Part shown: in pieces, positions 48,288 through 56,946 of the stretch | Position numbering within the stretch: the stretch's first letter is position 1 | How the letters are laid out: every line of letters begins with the position of its first letter | Origin: Cyclobacteriaceae bacterium | Lineage (GTDB): Bacteria; Bacteroidota; Bacteroidia; Cytophagales; Cyclobacteriaceae | Length of the DNA stretch: 64,000 nucleotides | Direction: 5' to 3' | NCBI GenBank assembly: GCA_016787665.1 | Contig: JAEUUC010000006.1 | Location: forward strand, 62,001 to 126,000 | Position numbers and translations under genes: made by a program | Notes under the pieces: model-generated | Databases searched by the model: none | Seen by the model: only the letters and a program-made list of their open reading frames with translations | Told to the model about the DNA's origin: nothing

Positions 48288-50158
48288 TGCGTTCCCTGTT
48301 TTTGCTCCTGATTATTCCTCACTTGTTGGCCGCCCAACAAGTCAATCGCACGGATTACGATATCCGGAATCCTGGGAAAAATATGGCGCGCGATTGCGAG
48401 CAAAGCAACCGGGTGATGCGGCAAATGCCTCCGGATGTGCGTTTCAGCACCGTCATTCAACATGATAGCGTGTACATCATGCTCAACGATGTGCGTTGGT
48501 TTCAGGAGTTATTCACCGGAAAAAATGACGGCATCGCCATTGACCTCGTGCAACAGGAACAATATGCCTGCGGTCAACCTTCGGTGAAACCTGTTTCCTT
48601 TTCGCATCGCGGATTTTTGTTGCCTCCCGTCTACCGGAATGAACTGTTCAGGCGTACACGCGTGTCGCCCGATGGCATGACCCTGACAGGTGTGGGCAAA
48701 TTACCTCCGGGATTTCGATCCGAAAACGTGGAGCCCAACTACCTCATTCTCGAAAACAGAAATTTATGTCACTACACAGCCGTAGTCAATCTTGATTACC
48801 AGGGTTGGAAATTGTTGCGCATGGGGCTTTACTACGACACGCTGAGCCGCGAGGTGTTGACGGAAAAGTTCAAGGAACTTTCGAAAACCATTCATGCCGT
48901 AGTTCCCTTCGAAAAAGACAAGGCGGAATACAAGCCAGCCGATATTCAGCCGCTGGTGGATTCGCTGCGCATGACCGACTATGCCATTACCTCCATTCAA
49001 ATTCGGGCGTACACATCGGTGGAAGGTTCACTTGAGCGGAATATCGAACTGCAGAATCAGCGCGCTCAAAGTATGATCAACATTCTGCAAGGGTATCAAT
49101 CCGAAAAAATTCAGGCTGAGGTCTCAGCTATGGAAAACTGGGTTGAATTTCTTACCGACATTCAAAAAACACCGTATGCTTCGTGGGGTTCGCTCAGCAA
49201 AGATGAAATCAAGGAAAAGCTACGCGCCCCGGAATGGCAGGCCCGCCTCGAGCCGATTTTGCAAAAGCACCGTAAAGCTGTCGTGGACATTCGGCTGGAG
49301 AAGCGACTGAATTACCGCGAAAACGATCCGGCTGAGCTGAAGAAATATTTTCGCCAGGTATTGGCCGAAAAAGACGTGGAGGAGGCCGTCTACTTACAGC
49401 AGATCATTTTCCACAAGTTAGGCCGGCAGGAACTACCTGAACAGTTTTTGCATGAACTTGAGGTTCCGGAATCCTTGGAGTTCGGGCGCCTGTTAATCAA
49501 CAACGCTGCCTACCTGTTCGATCGCGAATTTACCAACCTGGCCGAAGCCACTCTTGCCTTTGAGCGATTGAATAAACTGATGCCCGGCAACCCGCAAATT
49601 CTCTTCAACCTGTGCGCGCTGCGTATGCGCGCGTGGGTGATGACGGATTTGCTAACCGAGCCGCCTACGTTGCGAAGGGATATCGAAGCCCTGCGAAACA
49701 AAGGCATACCCGACCCGCTAGTCAGGCGGCTGCTGATCAACTACCACATCATTTTATCGGAAGTGCACATGCGCAAACAGAACTACGCGGCAAAAGACAA
49801 AGCCCTGATGTTTATCTTCCAGGCCTACCAGCCACTGAAACTGGCCGATACTGATCTAGTTAACCTCGCCAAATATTTTTCGCACTACAGTAAGTTTGAC
49901 TGGGCGGTGCGCATGTTGCAAAACCGGGCCCGGGCGTTGGATGCCAGCGAAGATCTGGTTTTTTATTACCTGAGCTTGACCATCTATAAGAAAGCGGCTA
50001 CCGCCCAGGCCAGCTACCGCACCATCATGCTGAATGCCGTGAACGAAAACCGCGCGCGCTTTTGTAGCCTCTTCGACTCGTCTTCCCAAGGCGGCATTTC
50101 GTTCCAATTGCTGGAGGATGAATTTTTGAAGCGGACGTTTTGTGAAAATTGTAAGTGA
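48287..50158 (+). CDS. secreted protein of unknown function with OmpA-like segment
   Basis: A 623-residue protein with a signal peptide (MRSLFLLLIIPHLLAAQQ) and no further membrane segment. Function is not recognised. A segment at about 238-275 (ITSIQIRAYTSVEGSLERN, then LQNQRAQSMINIL) resembles the core of OmpA-type peptidoglycan-binding domains, though degenerate. The C-terminal half is helical with TPR-like pairing (AEATLAFERLNKLMPGNPQI). It ends with a CENCK pair of cysteines. The ATG overlaps the rlmN stop by one base (TAATG), so the two are co-translated; no functional link with rRNA methylation is evident. Confidence 0.75.
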   Translation: MRSLFLLLIIPHLLAAQQVNRTDYDIRNPGKNMARDCEQSNRVMRQMPPDVRFSTVIQHDSVYIMLNDVRWFQELFTGKNDGIAIDLVQQEQYACGQPSVKPVSFSHRGFLLPPVYRNELFRRTRVSPDGMTLTGVGKLPPGFRSENVEPNYLILENRNLCHYTAVVNLDYQGWKLLRMGLYYDTLSREVLTEKFKELSKTIHAVVPFEKDKAEYKPADIQPLVDSLRMTDYAITSIQIRAYTSVEGSLERNIELQNQRAQSMINILQGYQSEKIQAEVSAMENWVEFLTDIQKTPYASWGSLSKDEIKEKLRAPEWQARLEPILQKHRKAVVDIRLEKRLNYRENDPAELKKYFRQVLAEKDVEEAVYLQQIIFHKLGRQELPEQFLHELEVPESLEFGRLLINNAAYLFDREFTNLAEATLAFERLNKLMPGNPQILFNLCALRMRAWVMTDLLTEPPTLRRDIEALRNKGIPDPLVRRLLINYHIILSEVHMRKQNYAAKDKALMFIFQAYQPLKLADTDLVNLAKYFSHYSKFDWAVRMLQNRARALDASEDLVFYYLSLTIYKKAATAQASYRTIMLNAVNENRARFCSLFDSSSQGGISFQLLEDEFLKRTFCENCK

Positions 50159-50193
50159 ATGTGAGAAACGCCTTTGCGCGAACTCAACGGGAG

Positions 50194-51087
50194 TTATTGC
50201 TTTTTACTCGCATTGAAGAGTTTTTCCTTCTCTTCCTTCGTGAGGCTCTCATATCCCTTATCCGAAATCTTGTCTAAAATGGCGTCAATCTCCGCCTGGC
50301 TGGCGGTTGATGCCGACCGTGATTTCTTCGGTGCCTCTTTTGTGGTGCTGCGGTAGGTTACCTTGACTTTGGGCTTGGGCGAAAACAGCGATTTGATGCC
50401 ATCCAGGACTGCGGTTATCCAACCTCCCCAGTTAACGCCTACCTGCAATTGCCGGGTATAAATGAACCCAATCAACGCCCCGCCCAGGTGGGCGATGTTG
50501 CCACCCGCGTTGTATCCCACCGAACCGATAAAGGAGATCACGATGTAGACAAGCACGATGTATTTGATTCGAACAGGGCCAAAGAACAACAGGAAAAAGG
50601 TATAATCCGGAAGCAGCGTGGCTGTGGCTACCATCACCGCATACACAGCCGCAGACGCGCCCACCATCCCGGGGAAATCGCTGCGTTCATGGAAATAGGG
50701 AATACTGTTGAAGATCAGCAGATACAAGACTCCACCGGCCAGTGCACCCAGCACGTATACGGCAATCAGTTTGTCGTTGCCGAGGTATTCAATGAACAAC
50801 TTGCCGAACCAGTACAGCGCCAGCATGTTGAACAAGATGTGAAGGATACCCGTCCAATCATGGGCAAAAGCATAGGTTATCAGCGTCCACGGGCGTTTGA
50901 TGAAATCAACTGCCAGCGGTGGGATAGCAAACACATCGTGTATGTAACCAAAGATCGCCTCGGATTTGGCCACCGTGGTCAGAACAAACGCGATCACCAA
51001 AAACAAATAAATGACCACGTTGATCATGATCAACTGAACGTGGGCGTTGTTGGGCCGGTTGAATGCGTTTTTAAATTCCTCGAGCAC
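50194..51087 (-). CDS. rhomboid-family intramembrane serine protease
   Basis: A 297-residue membrane protein with six or seven helices. The catalytic serine is Ser145 in MVGASAAVYA and the catalytic histidine His200 in NIAHLGGALIGF; His83 and Asn87 (HILFN) complete the oxyanion site. The usual GxSG is GASA, a conservative change of the second glycine. A hydrophilic tail of about 60 residues (from FSPKPKVKVTYRST) contains a helical hairpin motif. A second rhomboid gene lies 16 bp upstream and mutL beyond it. Substrates unknown. Confidence 0.9.
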   Translation of the reverse strand: MLEEFKNAFNRPNNAHVQLIMINVVIYLFLVIAFVLTTVAKSEAIFGYIHDVFAIPPLAVDFIKRPWTLITYAFAHDWTGILHILFNMLALYWFGKLFIEYLGNDKLIAVYVLGALAGGVLYLLIFNSIPYFHERSDFPGMVGASAAVYAVMVATATLLPDYTFFLLFFGPVRIKYIVLVYIVISFIGSVGYNAGGNIAHLGGALIGFIYTRQLQVGVNWGGWITAVLDGIKSLFSPKPKVKVTYRSTTKEAPKKSRSASTASQAEIDAILDKISDKGYESLTKEEKEKLFNASKKQ

Positions 51088-51103
51088 GATACTACGTTAA
51101 CGG

Positions 51104-51715
51104 TTACCGGCCACCTTGTGTTCGCCAATACTGGATAATAAAAAAGGCTACCAAAGCTCCGCCAAAGTGAGCCAGGTGAGCCACCGTGCCGCTGCGATCA
51201 AGCAAATACGTGACAATACCGATAAGGAAAACCATGTATTTTGCCTTGATCGGAATTGGAGGAAAGAGTAGCATAATCTCCATGTTTGGAAATAGCATTC
51301 CAAAGGCCATCAAGATACCATAAATCGCACCTGAAGCACCCAGCATAGCTCCGCCACCACCGCCAAGGAGAAAATTGACTAACACATATATAATTCCAGC
51401 CCCCATCCCAGTCGCCAAATAAAAAAAGAGGAACTTCTTGTCGCCCCAGTAGCTTTCAAGAATGGGTGCAAAGGACGAGAGCGCCAGCATGTTGAAAAAA
51501 ATATGACCAAAGCCTCCGTGTGCAAACATGTAGGTGAAGAACTGATAGGGGGCAAACGCACATGAACCGATTGGCCAAAGCGAGAGAAGACCCGAAAGAC
51601 CCGGAATGTACAGGTGTTCAGGACAGGAGCCAGAAATCCTGATCAACATTTGAGCAAAGAAAATCACCACATTAATGATGATCAGATTGCGAACTAGTGG
51701 GGTAACTCGAAACAT
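51104..51715 (-). CDS. rhomboid-family intramembrane serine protease
   Basis: A 203-residue, six-helix rhomboid protease. The dyad is Ser128 in MLGASGAIYG and His183 in LAHFGGALVAFF; His71 and Asn75 (HIFFN) stabilise the oxyanion. It is the compact form without extra domains. It lies between mutL (9 bp upstream) and a second, larger rhomboid gene (16 bp downstream), so the three are probably one transcript. The pair may have arisen by duplication, although overall similarity is limited to the core. Confidence 0.92.
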   Translation of the reverse strand: MFRVTPLVRNLIIINVVIFFAQMLIRISGSCPEHLYIPGLSGLLSLWPIGSCAFAPYQFFTYMFAHGGFGHIFFNMLALSSFAPILESYWGDKKFLFFYLATGMGAGIIYVLVNFLLGGGGGAMLGASGAIYGILMAFGMLFPNMEIMLLFPPIPIKAKYMVFLIGIVTYLLDRSGTVAHLAHFGGALVAFFIIQYWRTQGGR

Positions 51716-51724
51716 GCAGAGGTA

Positions 51725-53521
51725 TTATCGGCCAAAATATCGCTCGATTTTAGACGTATCCAAAATGAAAAAGGTTGGACGTCCGTCAGCCGCGAGCGAA
51801 GGAGCCGCACAGTGAAAGAGTCGCGTAACCAGCGAATTTATTTCCGTAGCACCCAGTTTCTGGCCAGACCGTATGCCGGTGCGCCTCGCCAACGAACGTG
51901 CCAGATTATCGCCCACCGGTAACTCCAGGGTTGACTGATTGCTCTTGAATTGCTCCAACAAACCATCCAGCAGGTACTTTTCGTGGGTGGTGCCATCCAC
52001 CGGAATGCCGGTAACCAGTACCGTGTTCTTTCCAAATTCTTCGAGACGAAAACCCAGGGCCGTCAGTTCCGGCATGATTTCCATGATCAGGGCAAAATCG
52101 GCCGGGGCCAGCACAACCGACTGCGGAAACAGCGATTGCTGACTTGCGCCAGACCGGTTGCGCAGGTGCTGCTGAAATTTTTCATACAAGATCCGCTCGT
52201 GGGCTGCCTCCTGATCAATCAGCATAAGCCCCTCCGCTACCGGCCATACAATGTATTTCTGTTGGAACTGAAAGGCCGGTGTCGAATCGGGCGTACCCTG
52301 GCCACCCATGGGCGCTTCTGCCCGCGGAGGCGACATCTCTGGCTTTTGTTCCGGAAAGGCAAGGCGGCTGTCGCCCCCTTCGCGCTCATACAGTTGTTCC
52401 CAGTTCTTCAGATTCCGTTGCTGCAAACTTCCCCACTGCTCTTCATAAAAAACATCACGACCGGCACTTCCGCCCGACTGCAGCTTCTGGACCAGGTTAA
52501 CATCAGCCGAAAAATCCAGTGCCGGTACCAGATTATGGGTGCCTAAACCCTGCTTGACGGCCGCCCGTACCACCGCATACACCGCGCGTTCATCGTCAAA
52601 TTTCACTTCCGTTTTGGTCGGGTGCACATTGACGTCCACGTGCTTGGGGTCGATTTCAATAAAGAGTACGTAGAAGGGAAAGCTATTGTCGGGCAGCAAC
52701 CCTTCGAAGGCATTCATCACGGCATGATGCAGATAATTGTTGCGGATGAACCGGTTATTGACAAACAGGAATTGTTCGCCCCGCGTCTTTCGCGCGGACT
52801 CCGGCCGGCCAACAAATCCCTGCACTTTAACCATCGTTACTTCCGCCTCGCAATGCGCCAATTGTTGTTGATACGCTTTGCCAAACAGGCCAACAATGCG
52901 TTGCTGCAGTTTGGCCGCGGGCAAGTCGTACATCAGCTCTTCCCCATTCCAGAGCGAAAAAGCTACCTCGGCATTCGCCAGTGCCAGCCGCTGGAATTCA
53001 TCCGTAACGTGGCGCATTTCCACGGGCACGCTCTTCAAAAAATTTCTGCGGGCCGGAATATTATAAAAGAGGTTCTTAACGCTAATGCTCGTGCCTTTCT
53101 CACACGCCACCGACTCCTGCTTCTTCACTTCGCTGCCTTCCACCAAAATCAAGGTGCCCAGTTCTTCGTGCGCCTGCCGCGTTTTCATCTCCATTTGCGA
53201 CACAGCCGCTATGGAGGCGAGGGCCTCACCCCGAAAGCCCATCGTACGAATCCGAAAGAGATCATCGGCTGTCCGGATTTTGGACGTGGCATGGCGCTCG
53301 AGACTCATGCGCGCATCGGTTGCGCTCATGCCCGAGCCATCATCCACAACTTGTATCAGTGACTTGCCGGCTTCGCGCACGATCAACCGGATGCGGGTGG
53401 CTCCGGCATCGAGCGAATTTTCCATCAGCTCTTTGACTGCCGAGGCCGGCCGCTGTACAACCTCGCCAGCCGCAATTTGGTTGGCGATGGAATCGGGTAA
53501 TAGCTGAATGATATCGGGCAT
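51725..53521 (-). CDS. mutL: DNA mismatch repair protein MutL
   Basis: Mismatch-repair ATPase of 598 residues. The GHKL ATPase domain is standard: IANQIAAGEVVQRPASAVKE, ELMENSLDAGA, VDDGSGM and RTMGFRGEALASIAAVS. The C-terminal dimerisation domain keeps DQEAAHERILYE (from Asp436) where endonuclease-type MutL has DQHAxxERxxYE, and ends AADGRP (577-582) where those have CPHGRP. The metal site of the MutL nuclease thus seems altered. Downstream are two rhomboid genes; upstream is a small membrane-protein gene 8 bp away. Confidence 0.96.
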   Translation of the reverse strand: MPDIIQLLPDSIANQIAAGEVVQRPASAVKELMENSLDAGATRIRLIVREAGKSLIQVVDDGSGMSATDARMSLERHATSKIRTADDLFRIRTMGFRGEALASIAAVSQMEMKTRQAHEELGTLILVEGSEVKKQESVACEKGTSISVKNLFYNIPARRNFLKSVPVEMRHVTDEFQRLALANAEVAFSLWNGEELMYDLPAAKLQQRIVGLFGKAYQQQLAHCEAEVTMVKVQGFVGRPESARKTRGEQFLFVNNRFIRNNYLHHAVMNAFEGLLPDNSFPFYVLFIEIDPKHVDVNVHPTKTEVKFDDERAVYAVVRAAVKQGLGTHNLVPALDFSADVNLVQKLQSGGSAGRDVFYEEQWGSLQQRNLKNWEQLYEREGGDSRLAFPEQKPEMSPPRAEAPMGGQGTPDSTPAFQFQQKYIVWPVAEGLMLIDQEAAHERILYEKFQQHLRNRSGASQQSLFPQSVVLAPADFALIMEIMPELTALGFRLEEFGKNTVLVTGIPVDGTTHEKYLLDGLLEQFKSNQSTLELPVGDNLARSLARRTGIRSGQKLGATEINSLVTRLFHCAAPSLAADGRPTFFILDTSKIERYFGR

Positions 53522-53529
53522 TGTGCCGC

Positions 53530-53913
53530 TCAGGATTTTCGTTTCAGCGACTTGAGCCGCAGATAAAAGTACAGGGGAACTACGGCTAACAAACTATACA
53601 ACACCGGCTTGCCCCACGTCAGGTAGGCAATCAGAAATACAGCCAGGAATAGCAATATGCCCAGTCGCAACAGTGGCGTTTGCAAATCGGGTGCATTTTG
53701 TGTCCGTCTTCGGCTGGCTTGAAAGGCGCCAGCCATGCGCCTGCGGTGATCATTGGTCTCGTTCTCACGGGCCATGCCTTTTTCAAGCTCCACTTCGCGT
53801 TTGATGCGGGCTACCCGCTCCTGCATTTCCTCTTTCTTGGGATCGTAATAGCGCGGCACGTAGTTGAACCGCTGGTGCTCGGGTACTTTGGTGAATAAGG
53901 ACAGGAATTTCAT
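53530..53913 (-). CDS. small conserved membrane protein upstream of mutL
   Basis: A 127-residue protein with a soluble, charged N-terminal half (FNYVPRYYDPKKEEMQERV, then a lysine/glutamate-rich helix) and two C-terminal membrane segments (LGILLFLAVFLIAYLTWG and VLYSLLAVVPLYFYL). The ATG at 53913 gives MKFLSLFTKVPEHQRF, the usual opening of a Bacteroidota family that is sometimes mislabelled riboflavin synthase subunit beta; there is no resemblance to that enzyme. Function unknown. An in-frame start at 53982 is unlikely. It ends 8 bp before mutL. Confidence 0.8.
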   Translation of the reverse strand: MKFLSLFTKVPEHQRFNYVPRYYDPKKEEMQERVARIKREVELEKGMARENETNDHRRRMAGAFQASRRRTQNAPDLQTPLLRLGILLFLAVFLIAYLTWGKPVLYSLLAVVPLYFYLRLKSLKRKS

Positions 53914-54025
53914 ACTTCTCGGTTTAAATCCAACTTCAAACGCGTCAACGCTGACCGGTAGTCGTATCTTTACAAGGTTCAAAGTTGACGATAACTATTC
54001 AATAACTAAAACACGGCCCGCGCCC

Positions 54026-56896
54026 ATGCTCCGTTGCCTCATTTTTTCAGTGGTCGCCTCTCTTTTCACCTGGCCGGTGGAAGCCCAGCGGGCAAACCAG
54101 TGGGCCGATAGCGTGTATAACACCCTTTCGCTAACCGAACGGGTGGCCCAACTATTGGTTTTACCGGCAGCCACGAATGCATCCAATTGGGTTGACACGC
54201 GCCAATTATTTCAGCAGGTAAAGCCCGGTGCTATTTTGATAACGCAAGGCGGGCCGCGAAGTCACACAAAAAAAATTACCGAGTTACAACGAACGGCCCG
54301 CGTGCCGCTGCTGGTGGGTATGGGCGCTGCCTGGGGACCAGGACAGACACTGGACAGCGCCCTGGTGTTTGGTAAGCCTATACAGTTTGGAGCCTTGCCT
54401 TCGGACAGCCTGGTACACCTGGCCGGAAAACGAACCGGCCAGCATTTGAAACGCCTCGGTATGCATTTCGCGTTTGGGCCCCAGGCCGGTTTCGACCTTG
54501 AACAACTTGACTATCCCGGGTTGCAAAATTTTTTCAGCACGCAAAAGGAACGAACCGCTTCCAGGGCCAGCGCCTGGATGACGGGGTTGCAGTCCGCGGG
54601 TATCCTGGCCATTGCCACGCACGATGCCCACTCCTATCCCAGCCTCGAGGACAATTCAGCGGTGCTGGATCTTACCCGGCTGGACACCGGCATTTTTTTC
54701 GCCTACCGGGAACTGATCAAGCAGGGGCTCAGCGGCATACACACGGCTAACCTGCATTTTTCAGTGCAGGGAAAAACGAAAGCCGTTCCCGCAGCCGCCT
54801 CGCAGTTGTTTGTTGGCGAGTTGTTGAAGCAGCGTATGAATTTTTCGGGGTTGATCGTGGCCGATATGCCGTTCTTATCGACCGTGACCGGGCAGGCCAA
54901 GGCCGGCAAAGCGGAAGCGATGGCATTGGAAGCAGGCTACGATTTGCTGGTAAACCCGAACCAACCCGCGCGCACCCTGCGACAACTCACGCGACTGATC
55001 AGACGAAATAAAAATCTGCAAAGCCGCCTTGAAGGAAGCGTCAAAAAAATACTCATCGCCAAGTTCCATGCCGGGTTGAATGTAAAGCCCGCTGTTGAGG
55101 CCACCAACCTGCCGGGCGACATCAACACCGGTGAGGACCGATGGCTGCGCCAGGAAATTTTCAAGCAAGCTATCACGGTGATTGGCGGGAACCCGGAAAC
55201 ACTGCCGATCGCCACGCTGGAGGAAAAAAAATTCATGCACGTAGCCGCGGGCTCCGGCAACAAGACCTTTTTTCACCTGGCATTGAATGACTTTGTACAG
55301 GTCGATCCGTTCTTTCTGCAAACCCTACGCGACACAGCCACCCTTGCAGCGCAAGGCAAAAAATATGACGTGATCATCATCGGTCTTTTTCCCGGTGGCG
55401 AAACCATTGGCTCATCGCTGACCGCCTATGCCCATGACTGGATGGCCGCGGGCAAAACCGTGGTCATGATCAACTTTACCGACCCGGCTGTAACCTCCGC
55501 CTGTCGGGCCACCACCCTACTCACGTATTCAGATGACCCATTAAGTGTTCAGGGTGCGGCTGAAATTATTTTCGGGGCACGGGCCGCCCGCGGGCAGTTG
55601 CCTTTTGAATTGAGTGCCGACCGCCCCCTCGGTGCGGGTCTTCGCCTTGAACCGATTGGCCGAATGGCCCACACCGAACCGGAAGCCGAAGGTATGGACA
55701 GCCCGACACTGCGCGAGATTGACCACATCGCAGCCGAGGCTATTGCGCGCGGTGCCACACCCGGTTGCCGCGTCTTGGCCGTGCGAAACGGCAAGGTAGT
55801 GGTTGATCGCAGCTATGGATACCTGACCTACGACCAAAACATTCCGGTATCGTCCGAAACCATCTATGACCTGGCATCCGTGACGAAAATATCGGCTACG
55901 CTGCAAACGACTTTATTCCTGGAGGAGCGTGGCGTTATTGACCTGTATAAAAAAGCATCGGTTTATCTGCCCGAATTGAAATCAACCAACAAAAAAGACT
56001 TCACGCTGAAAGATATTCTGACCCACCAAGCGGGTCTATGGCCCTTCTTGCCCTTTTGGGTACAGACGATGAAGGGCTCCGCTCATCTGCCTGAATACTA
56101 CCGCGCGGAAGCTACTGCGGACTACCCGTTTCCGGTTGCAGCTAACCTGTTTGCCTCAAAAGGCATGAAAGACAGTTTGTGGGTGTGGATTCAAAAAGCA
56201 CGCGTTCGCGAAAAACCTACGCGCACGCCCCACGACTACCGCTACAGCGACATGGGTTTTTACATTCTTCAGCACCTGGCCGATAACCTGCTCAACCAGC
56301 CGATGGAGGATTTTCTCGCCCAGAACCTGTACGAGCCACTCGGAGCCTCCACGCTGGGCTACCTGCCCTTGCAGCGATTTCCCGCCTCGCGCATCGCCCC
56401 AACAGAAAACGACAAACTGTTTCGAAAAACCTTGCTTACAGGTTATGTACATGACCAGGGGGCTGCCATGCACGGAGGGGTGGCCGGGCATGCGGGACTA
56501 TTCGGCACCGCCATTGATCTGGCCAAGCTGGGGCAAATGTGGTTGCAGCGCGGAGCCTATGCCGGGCAAACCTATTTCAAGCCCGAAACGATTGATCGCT
56601 TCGCGGCCCGGCAATACGACAACAGCCGAAGAGGGATTGGGTGGGATAAATCAACCCCGGGTGATTACACGGGGCCCACGTCAGCGTACGCGTCACCGCG
56701 CACGTTTGGGCACACGGGTTTTACCGGCACCTGCATCTGGGTTGACCCGGAGTTTGAGCTGGTCTATATCTTCTTGTCGAACCGGGTACACCCGGATATG
56801 AACAACAACAGACTATTAAATGCCAATATCCGTCCCCGTATTCAGGACGTCCTCTACCAGTCGATTTTCCGATATTGTGCCGAGAACGGCCGCTGA
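54026..56896 (+). CDS. GH3-like / class C beta-lactamase-like fusion
   Basis: A 956-residue secreted fusion. After a signal peptide (MLRCLIFSVVASLFTWPVEA) comes a glycoside-hydrolase family 3 NagZ-like barrel (about 25-350) with nucleophile candidate Asp280 in GLIVADMPF, then the GH3 second domain, and from about residue 560 a class C beta-lactamase/transpeptidase-like domain with Ser618-Val-Thr-Lys621, Tyr740-Ser-Asp742 and His896-Thr-Gly. The KHFPGH block of NagZ is replaced by ATHDAHSYP, so the GH3 half may not hydrolyse sugars. Fusions of this kind in Bacteroidota are thought to act on peptidoglycan. The ATG at 54026 is preferred over in-frame starts upstream because it gives the signal peptide. 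Confidence 0.88.
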   Translation: MLRCLIFSVVASLFTWPVEAQRANQWADSVYNTLSLTERVAQLLVLPAATNASNWVDTRQLFQQVKPGAILITQGGPRSHTKKITELQRTARVPLLVGMGAAWGPGQTLDSALVFGKPIQFGALPSDSLVHLAGKRTGQHLKRLGMHFAFGPQAGFDLEQLDYPGLQNFFSTQKERTASRASAWMTGLQSAGILAIATHDAHSYPSLEDNSAVLDLTRLDTGIFFAYRELIKQGLSGIHTANLHFSVQGKTKAVPAAASQLFVGELLKQRMNFSGLIVADMPFLSTVTGQAKAGKAEAMALEAGYDLLVNPNQPARTLRQLTRLIRRNKNLQSRLEGSVKKILIAKFHAGLNVKPAVEATNLPGDINTGEDRWLRQEIFKQAITVIGGNPETLPIATLEEKKFMHVAAGSGNKTFFHLALNDFVQVDPFFLQTLRDTATLAAQGKKYDVIIIGLFPGGETIGSSLTAYAHDWMAAGKTVVMINFTDPAVTSACRATTLLTYSDDPLSVQGAAEIIFGARAARGQLPFELSADRPLGAGLRLEPIGRMAHTEPEAEGMDSPTLREIDHIAAEAIARGATPGCRVLAVRNGKVVVDRSYGYLTYDQNIPVSSETIYDLASVTKISATLQTTLFLEERGVIDLYKKASVYLPELKSTNKKDFTLKDILTHQAGLWPFLPFWVQTMKGSAHLPEYYRAEATADYPFPVAANLFASKGMKDSLWVWIQKARVREKPTRTPHDYRYSDMGFYILQHLADNLLNQPMEDFLAQNLYEPLGASTLGYLPLQRFPASRIAPTENDKLFRKTLLTGYVHDQGAAMHGGVAGHAGLFGTAIDLAKLGQMWLQRGAYAGQTYFKPETIDRFAARQYDNSRRGIGWDKSTPGDYTGPTSAYASPRTFGHTGFTGTCIWVDPEFELVYIFLSNRVHPDMNNNRLLNANIRPRIQDVLYQSIFRYCAENGR

Positions 56897-56911
56897 ATTC
56901 GAAACTAAATA

Positions 56912-56928
56912 CCCCTGAAAGGGGTTTA
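56912..56928 (+). terminator. hairpin between GH3 fusion gene and bshA
   Basis: CCCCT-GAA-AGGGG followed by TTTAAT, 15 bp past the stop codon and 19 bp before the bshA ATG. The T tract is weak, so it may be a leader hairpin instead. Confidence 0.45.
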
Positions 56929-56946
56929 ATATCCAAATCCGGAGTT

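Noticed and set aside
50181..50205. AACTC/GAGTT hairpin with a T run at the end of the rhomboid gene
   Set aside because: Only a 5-bp A/T-containing stem, and it overlaps the coding end, so evidence is too weak.
50449..51138. A 229-codon open frame on the plus strand
   Set aside because: Antisense to the rhomboid gene, rich in His, Gln and Asp as is usual for antisense of membrane proteins.
52622..53362. A 246-codon open frame on the plus strand
   Set aside because: Lies wholly antisense to the conserved ATPase domain of mutL.
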